Positions 15,724 through 19,516 of a DNA stretch of 19,516 nt are shown piece by piece; within the stretch, counting starts at the first letter, position 1, and every line of letters begins with the position of its first letter. The notes under the pieces are model-generated. The model saw only the letters and a list, made by a program, of their open reading frames with translations. It was not told the origin of the DNA and ran no database searches. The translations under genes and the position numbers were made by a program. The DNA comes from CAJGBR01 sp045637425 (GTDB lineage Bacteria > Bacteroidota > Bacteroidia > Bacteroidales > Rikenellaceae), in the NCBI GenBank assembly GCA_045637425.1, contig JAZTZL010000018.1:1-19516 (forward strand), written 5' to 3'.

Positions 15724-17175
15724 TTATTTGAACATATCGGGTAGGTCGTTTTCATAGAGAATTGTGTCGCCTGCAGCGGATATTTTATTCAGAATTGTAG
15801 TGGCTTCGAACAGATTTTTCGCAACCATAATCTTGCTATTATCCATTCCACCTTCGCGCAATCCTTCGGTGATTGCATCGGCATTCACCTTGTTCACGAC
15901 GATTGCGATGTCAGCCGAGCGAGCAATCTGCGCACCGAATTTCTTGTTCTCTTCAAATTGTTTATCTCCGAGTTCAATCATTCCTGGCGTAACCACGATG
16001 CGTTTTGATGGGAATCCGCTCAAAACCTCGAGCGCCATTTGTGCGCCATAGGGGTTCGAGTTGAAGGCATCGTCTATGACCGTGATGCCCGATGGTTGGC
16101 GTTTTATGCTGAGTCGGTGTTCGACCTGTTCGACGCGCGATACACCGATTTTGATTTGCTGGTCAGTGAGCCCCAATTCCTTGGCAACGATTACAGATGC
16201 AGTCAGGTTTGATAGATTGTATTTCCCCACAAGCGAGGTTTGCAATTCGATGCTCCAATCCTTAGCTACGACTTCGAATTTTGTGCCGCTGCTTGAGTAG
16301 CTGATGTTGCGCAGATGTACATCAGCTTGTGTCTGGCTATATCTAATAGTTCTGCACTTGTATTGGCGATGGTTTTCTGCTATTGCTGGAAAGTCATTGT
16401 TTATTGCCAGCAGTCCGTCTGCGGGAAGTGACTCTGCCAACTCGAATTTGGTCTTGAGTACATTTTCCAACGAGTGGAATGTTTCCATATGTTGTTCGGC
16501 TACGGCAGTGATGATGCCGATTGTAGGATTTACCAATTTACAAATTTCCTCGATATCACCCACTTGTTTTGCGCCCATCTCGACAATGAACACTTGGTGG
16601 TATGGTTTGAGATGTTCGCGGATTGTTCGCACCACACCCAGCGTAGTATTGAAACTTCCCGGAGTCATCAGTGTGATAAACTTCTCTGAAAGTATCTTAT
16701 GCAGATAGTGTTTCGTGCTTGTTTTGCCGTAGCTGCCCGTAACTGCTACGATTGTGAGGTTGGGCATCGATTCGAGAATGCCCTTCGCGTCATTGTAATA
16801 TCCTTGTGCAATAGACTTCTCAATGGGAGCATTCAGAATATTTGCAGCCTGAACAATCAAGAATGCAAAGGCCGTCAGTAAATAGCCGCAATACATATTT
16901 TGGGTCAGTAGAACTATGCCCGCCTGAATGAGAATAATCAATATCACGCAGGTGGCAATCAGACGTTTGACTCTTGGAGTGTAAACCAATGGCAATTTTT
17001 GTTTGCGAGTCCACTTGAAAGTTGAAAGATAGTTTTTCAGTGAGAACCATCTGCGGTAACGGCTGTTGCGATATGAGTTTTGTTGTAGTATGTGAATGTT
17101 ATTCAGACAGATTAGCAGCGGGAGTACCACTCCGAAAACTACCAATGCCGCGATATTTATGATATTACAGAGCAT
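15724..17175 (-). CDS. Membrane-anchored MurF-like Mur ligase
   Basis: The central and C-terminal domains (about residues 135-483) are those of a Mur ligase close to MurF: P-loop VTGSYGKTSTK (145-155), VEMGAKQVGDIEEI (198-211), ITAVAEQHMETF (222-233, conserved His229), GKYNLSNLTA (317-326) and IDDAFNSNP (367-375). MurF adds D-Ala-D-Ala to UDP-MurNAc-tripeptide with ATP. The N-terminus is not the usual MurF substrate domain. It holds three hydrophobic segments (about 5-25, 71-91 and 97-114) with a basic stretch between the first two (36-70), so the enzyme should sit in the inner membrane. Its substrate may therefore be lipid-linked. It lies 10 bases after the hydrolase gene and 14 before the ATP-grasp gene. 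It could be annotated murF, but a canonical MurF elsewhere in the genome should be expected. Confidence 0.85.
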   Translation of the reverse strand: MLCNIINIAALVVFGVVLPLLICLNNIHILQQNSYRNSRYRRWFSLKNYLSTFKWTRKQKLPLVYTPRVKRLIATCVILIILIQAGIVLLTQNMYCGYLLTAFAFLIVQAANILNAPIEKSIAQGYYNDAKGILESMPNLTIVAVTGSYGKTSTKHYLHKILSEKFITLMTPGSFNTTLGVVRTIREHLKPYHQVFIVEMGAKQVGDIEEICKLVNPTIGIITAVAEQHMETFHSLENVLKTKFELAESLPADGLLAINNDFPAIAENHRQYKCRTIRYSQTQADVHLRNISYSSSGTKFEVVAKDWSIELQTSLVGKYNLSNLTASVIVAKELGLTDQQIKIGVSRVEQVEHRLSIKRQPSGITVIDDAFNSNPYGAQMALEVLSGFPSKRIVVTPGMIELGDKQFEENKKFGAQIARSADIAIVVNKVNADAITEGLREGGMDNSKIMVAKNLFEATTILNKISAAGDTILYENDLPDMFK

Positions 17176-17185
17176 AACTAATTGT

Positions 17186-17947
17186 TTATGAGTTCAAAAA
17201 AGCGTCTACGATTGCGAAGAATTGGCGTGGGTTGTCGAGGAATGAGTAGTGTCCGCACCCCTTCATCACGGCTACGCCAGAGCCTTTTATCAGTTTTTCC
17301 ATCGTGCGAGCATCGCTCAGCGGAGTGGCTGTATCCAATTCGCCCCAAATCATCAGTGTCGGAGCCTTAATCTTCGGCATTACATATTTCAAATCTTCGT
17401 TCACAATCTTGACAAAAATGGCGCGCATAATACCCTGAGCTGCTCGGTAGTCTGCCGACCCGCTGCGATTTCTGCGTTCTTCGATTCTGCGTTCGGCTTC
17501 CTGTTTGCCAACGAATAGTGGCAGCAACTTCTTATAAATCTTATAACTGCGCACCTTGATGTGGTATTTCAGTGTACGTTTTGGAACAATTCCTGCAGCA
17601 TCTACCAGCATTACTTTACTTGTCTGATTGCGCGAAGAGAACAATATCGAAATTCGTCCGCCGAAAGAGTGGCCGATGAGTATTGGGTTTTCGATGTTAA
17701 GTTTTCGGCAGAATTTTTCCACCACTTGAGTGTATTGCTCAATTCCGAAGACTTCGTTGGGTGGGGGAGTTTCTCCGAAGCCCGGCATATCGAGCGCATA
17801 GGCGCGGTGAGTTTTGGCTATATGTTCAGTGATTGATTGCACCGTATCTTTCGAGCAGCCCCAACCGTGCAGAATGAGCACAGGCTCTCCTTCTCCCTGT
17901 ACTTCGTAGCACAACTTAATATCTTCTATATCAATAAATTGTTTCAT
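17186..17947 (-). CDS. Alpha/beta hydrolase
   Basis: The 253-residue protein has the alpha/beta-hydrolase fold: LHGWG oxyanion region (26-30), nucleophile elbow GHSFGG (92-97, Ser94), acid Asp205 in WGELDTATP and His233 in GCGHYSF. The cap region of about residues 120-190 is rich in Lys and Arg and contains the block RSGSADYRAAQGIMR (161-175). No signal peptide is seen, so it is cytoplasmic. The family covers esterases, lipases and peptidases, and the substrate cannot be told. As first gene of a tight three-gene unit with a Mur ligase and a Ddl-like enzyme, it may hydrolyse an ester, amide or peptide bond in the same pathway, for example as an editing step; this is inference. Confidence 0.88.
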   Translation of the reverse strand: MKQFIDIEDIKLCYEVQGEGEPVLILHGWGCSKDTVQSITEHIAKTHRAYALDMPGFGETPPPNEVFGIEQYTQVVEKFCRKLNIENPILIGHSFGGRISILFSSRNQTSKVMLVDAAGIVPKRTLKYHIKVRSYKIYKKLLPLFVGKQEAERRIEERRNRSGSADYRAAQGIMRAIFVKIVNEDLKYVMPKIKAPTLMIWGELDTATPLSDARTMEKLIKGSGVAVMKGCGHYSFLDNPRQFFAIVDAFLNS

Positions 17948-17973
17948 TGAAGAGTGTAGTAAAATACAACTGA

Positions 17974-17981
17974 CAAAGTTA
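17974..17981 (-). promoter_or_regulatory. -7 box for the hydrolase-Mur ligase-ddl operon
   Basis: The minus strand reads TAACTTTG, an exact TAnnTTTG match, 26 bases before the hydrolase ATG. It is the only such box seen ahead of these three genes, which are 10 and 14 bases apart. No clear -33 TTTG is visible. Confidence 0.55.
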
Positions 17982-18026
17982 CTCTAAATTTATTAATAAA
18001 AAAATACGTCAGGAGATATTATTACG

Positions 18027-18060
18027 AAAAAAGATGCTTAATTAATTTCAAGCATCTTTG
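18027..18060 (-). terminator. Terminator of the secreted repeat protein gene
   Basis: AAAGATGCTT and AAGCATCTTT form a perfect 10-bp stem with a 10-base A+T loop. On the minus strand it ends in TTTTTT. It lies about 20 bases after the stop at 18079. Confidence 0.88.
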
Positions 18061-18077
18061 TTCATTTTGTAGTGCAG
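18027..18077 (-). repeat. 51-bp 3' flank repeat, copy 1
   Basis: These 51 bases are identical to 19340-19390, 1,313 bp away in the same orientation. Each copy begins within a few bases of the stop codon of one of two paralogous genes and includes the full terminator hairpin and U tract. Confidence 0.95.
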
Positions 18078-18078
18078 A

Positions 18079-19287
18079 TTAGAATGAGCGAACACCTCCA
18101 GCGAGTTTGTCTAAGTATTGCCTATAATCATCACCGCCTAACTTGCGTAATATGTATAGTTTTTTCATTACCTCGTCGTATTTGTCGGGGTCTATTACGA
18201 TTATACGGAAATTGGATCGGCGTTTTGTTTTGTAGTCGTTTTTTACTTTGTAGTAAGTGCATCTGAACAGAGTCGTTTTTTCTGGTTTTAGAGTTGCAAT
18301 GTATTCCCCTTTTTTAATATCTTCGATTGATGCTTCCCCGATATTTTCAATCTCAAAGCGTTCAAAATCTCTGCTGTTAAACAGGAATTTTACTCGGGTT
18401 GAATTGCCTCGAGCTATGACTTGATGCTCTGGCACAAAAAGCATCTCTCCCGGTTTTAAGGGATTATCCTTTAATGAGGAGTTGTAGTTGTCGAATATTT
18501 CGGTTCGTTGCTGCAGTATGATATCCGTTTCGGGTACTTTTGCCGAGTTTTTGAAAAGTTCTACCATCTTCGCATTATGACTTACTACGCCCCAATTCGG
18601 GTCGGGCACATCGCCCGCAATTTCATCTAAGAATTTTTGATATCTAATCTTATTTTTTGAATGATCTTTTACATCTATGGTATAACGCTTTTCCATAATT
18701 CGGTTGAGTTTATTGGGCGCGACTACTATTATTCTGCGATTTTCACTGAAACTATATCTATTACCCTCTGAATCTTTGGTATAAATAGTTGATTTGAAAA
18801 TCGCCGTTTTTTTAGGTATTACAACAATTTCAAATTCTCCACTTTTGATATGTTCAGGAGTCGTTTCGCCAATACCCTCAACCACAATGCGCTCGACGTA
18901 TTTATTGTCAAAGTAAAATTTTACTCTGGTCCATTCACCTTCGGCAATTATGGGGTGTTCAATTACTACCACTACATAATTGTCTGCAATAGGTTCGATT
19001 GTTCTAGAATACCATCGAAGATGGTCCTTGGATTCATAATGTCTTATTGCATTAACGCGCTGATATAGCGCTGAAGCAGGAGCTTCAATAACACCACTAG
19101 CCGCCATATGATCTGTATGCCATAAATCTTTCTTGGTTAAGCCTAATTTGTGTATTTCGTCTATGCTGACATATTCGTTGGTTTTCGGAATTCTCTTTTT
19201 AATGCGAGTTCGTGCATCACAGATGCTTACGGATAATAGCAACAAAAGCACGCCAAATACTAATGTGGAGAAAATTTTTTTAGCCAT
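18079..19287 (-). CDS. Secreted protein of unknown function with internal duplication
   Basis: I do not recognise the family. The 402-residue protein starts with a signal peptide (MAKKIFSTLVFGVLLLLLSVSICDA, cleavage likely after CDA); Cys23 lacks a proper lipobox. Two homologous units follow, about 109-228 and 286-402. They share TRVKF-F, ERIVVEGIGE or ERFEIENIGE, a GE-P-KT--F pattern, then R-IIV-(A/D)P-K and a terminal YQKFLDEIAGDVP or YRQYLDKLAGGVR. The alternating hydrophobic pattern suggests beta-sandwich units capped by a short helix. The mature protein is rich in Lys and Arg. The adjacent gene at the right edge encodes a third copy of the unit end, so this is a tandem paralogue family. 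The start is an ATG just before the signal peptide. Periplasmic or outer-surface location is likely; no enzyme motif is seen. Confidence 0.8.
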   Translation of the reverse strand: MAKKIFSTLVFGVLLLLLSVSICDARTRIKKRIPKTNEYVSIDEIHKLGLTKKDLWHTDHMAASGVIEAPASALYQRVNAIRHYESKDHLRWYSRTIEPIADNYVVVVIEHPIIAEGEWTRVKFYFDNKYVERIVVEGIGETTPEHIKSGEFEIVVIPKKTAIFKSTIYTKDSEGNRYSFSENRRIIVVAPNKLNRIMEKRYTIDVKDHSKNKIRYQKFLDEIAGDVPDPNWGVVSHNAKMVELFKNSAKVPETDIILQQRTEIFDNYNSSLKDNPLKPGEMLFVPEHQVIARGNSTRVKFLFNSRDFERFEIENIGEASIEDIKKGEYIATLKPEKTTLFRCTYYKVKNDYKTKRRSNFRIIVIDPDKYDEVMKKLYILRKLGGDDYRQYLDKLAGGVRSF

Positions 19288-19339
19288 AACTGAAAAATAT
19301 TTACGGTTGCAAGTTAATAATTATTTTAACACCCCCCAA

Positions 19340-19390
19340 AAAAAAGATGCTTAATTAATTTCAAGCATCTTTGTTCATTTTGTAGTGCAG
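19340..19390 (-). repeat. 51-bp 3' flank repeat, copy 2
   Basis: Identical over 51 bases to 18027-18077. It includes the same hairpin (AAAGATGCTT...AAGCATCTTT) and U tract, serving as terminator of the gene at the right edge and separating it from the paralogue upstream of the next promoter. Confidence 0.95.
19343..19373 (-). terminator. Terminator of the right-edge paralogue
   Basis: The same perfect 10-bp stem as the first copy, followed on the minus strand by a T run that continues into GGGGGG. It lies about 22 bases after the stop codon at 19397-19395. Confidence 0.85.
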
Positions 19391-19394
19391 TGGG

Positions 19395-19516
19395 TTACCT
19401 TTCAGGAACCCCGTCTGCGAGTTCGTTCAGGTATTGGCGATTGCTGCGACCTTGTGCACGAAGTGTGTAATATTTTCGCATTACTTCATTGTATTTTTCA
19501 GGGTCAACTACGATTA
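19395..19516 (-). CDS. 3' end of a paralogue of the secreted repeat protein (cut by window edge)
   Basis: Reading leftward from the edge, the frame gives 39 codons before TAA at 19397-19395. The peptide begins IVVDPEKYNEVMRKYYTLRA and ends in RQYLNELADGVPER. It aligns without gaps to the C-terminus of the neighbouring gene (IVIDPDKYDEVMKKLYILRK, then YRQYLDKLAGGV), so it is the end of a tandem paralogue whose start lies outside the window. Function is unknown. Confidence 0.8.
   Translation of the reverse strand, partial: IVVDPEKYNEVMRKYYTLRAQGRSNRQYLNELADGVPER

Overview
The window reads as chromosomal DNA of a member of the Bacteroidota, most likely order Bacteroidales. The supports are the TAnnTTTG -7 promoter boxes ahead of several genes, weak A-rich start regions instead of strong Shine-Dalgarno sites, a BspA-type leucine-rich-repeat lipoprotein, and the nadK-uppS-bamA-ompH-ompH order with a divergent pdxJ. 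I cannot place it to genus from sequence alone. It is mostly core housekeeping DNA with two accessory spots, one near each end.

Left part (1-8991). A gene of unknown function runs off the left edge. Next to it lies the decayed 3' end of a BspA-like gene that still has its terminator. Then queG (queuosine, tRNA) converges on a leftward envelope block: nadK, uppS, bamA and two OmpH/Skp-like chaperones. That block links undecaprenyl-diphosphate synthesis to outer-membrane protein assembly. pdxJ and a CCA-adding tRNA nucleotidyltransferase are read rightward from the other side of the nadK promoter region.

Middle (8978-13618). A DinF-type MATE transporter overlaps the 3' end of the nucleotidyltransferase gene tail to tail. 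A PLP aminotransferase (leftward) and a polysaccharide flippase plus rnhA (rightward) share a divergent promoter region at about 11557-11679.

Right part (13637-19516). Three closely spaced leftward genes encode an alpha/beta hydrolase, a membrane-anchored MurF-like ligase and a variant D-Ala-D-Ala-ligase-family ATP-grasp enzyme, followed by a BspA-like surface lipoprotein. The Mur ligase has three predicted membrane segments where the usual MurF N-terminal domain would be, and the ATP-grasp enzyme has an altered acceptor-site motif. This trio is the best candidate here for an under-described system, possibly a peptide-ligating pathway acting at the membrane. At the right edge are two tandem paralogous secreted proteins of unknown function (the second cut by the window), which carry identical 51-bp 3' flanks including the terminator.

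The starts of bamA, the upstream ompH, uppS and the LRR lipoprotein were moved inward from the longest open frame for the reasons given in each entry.
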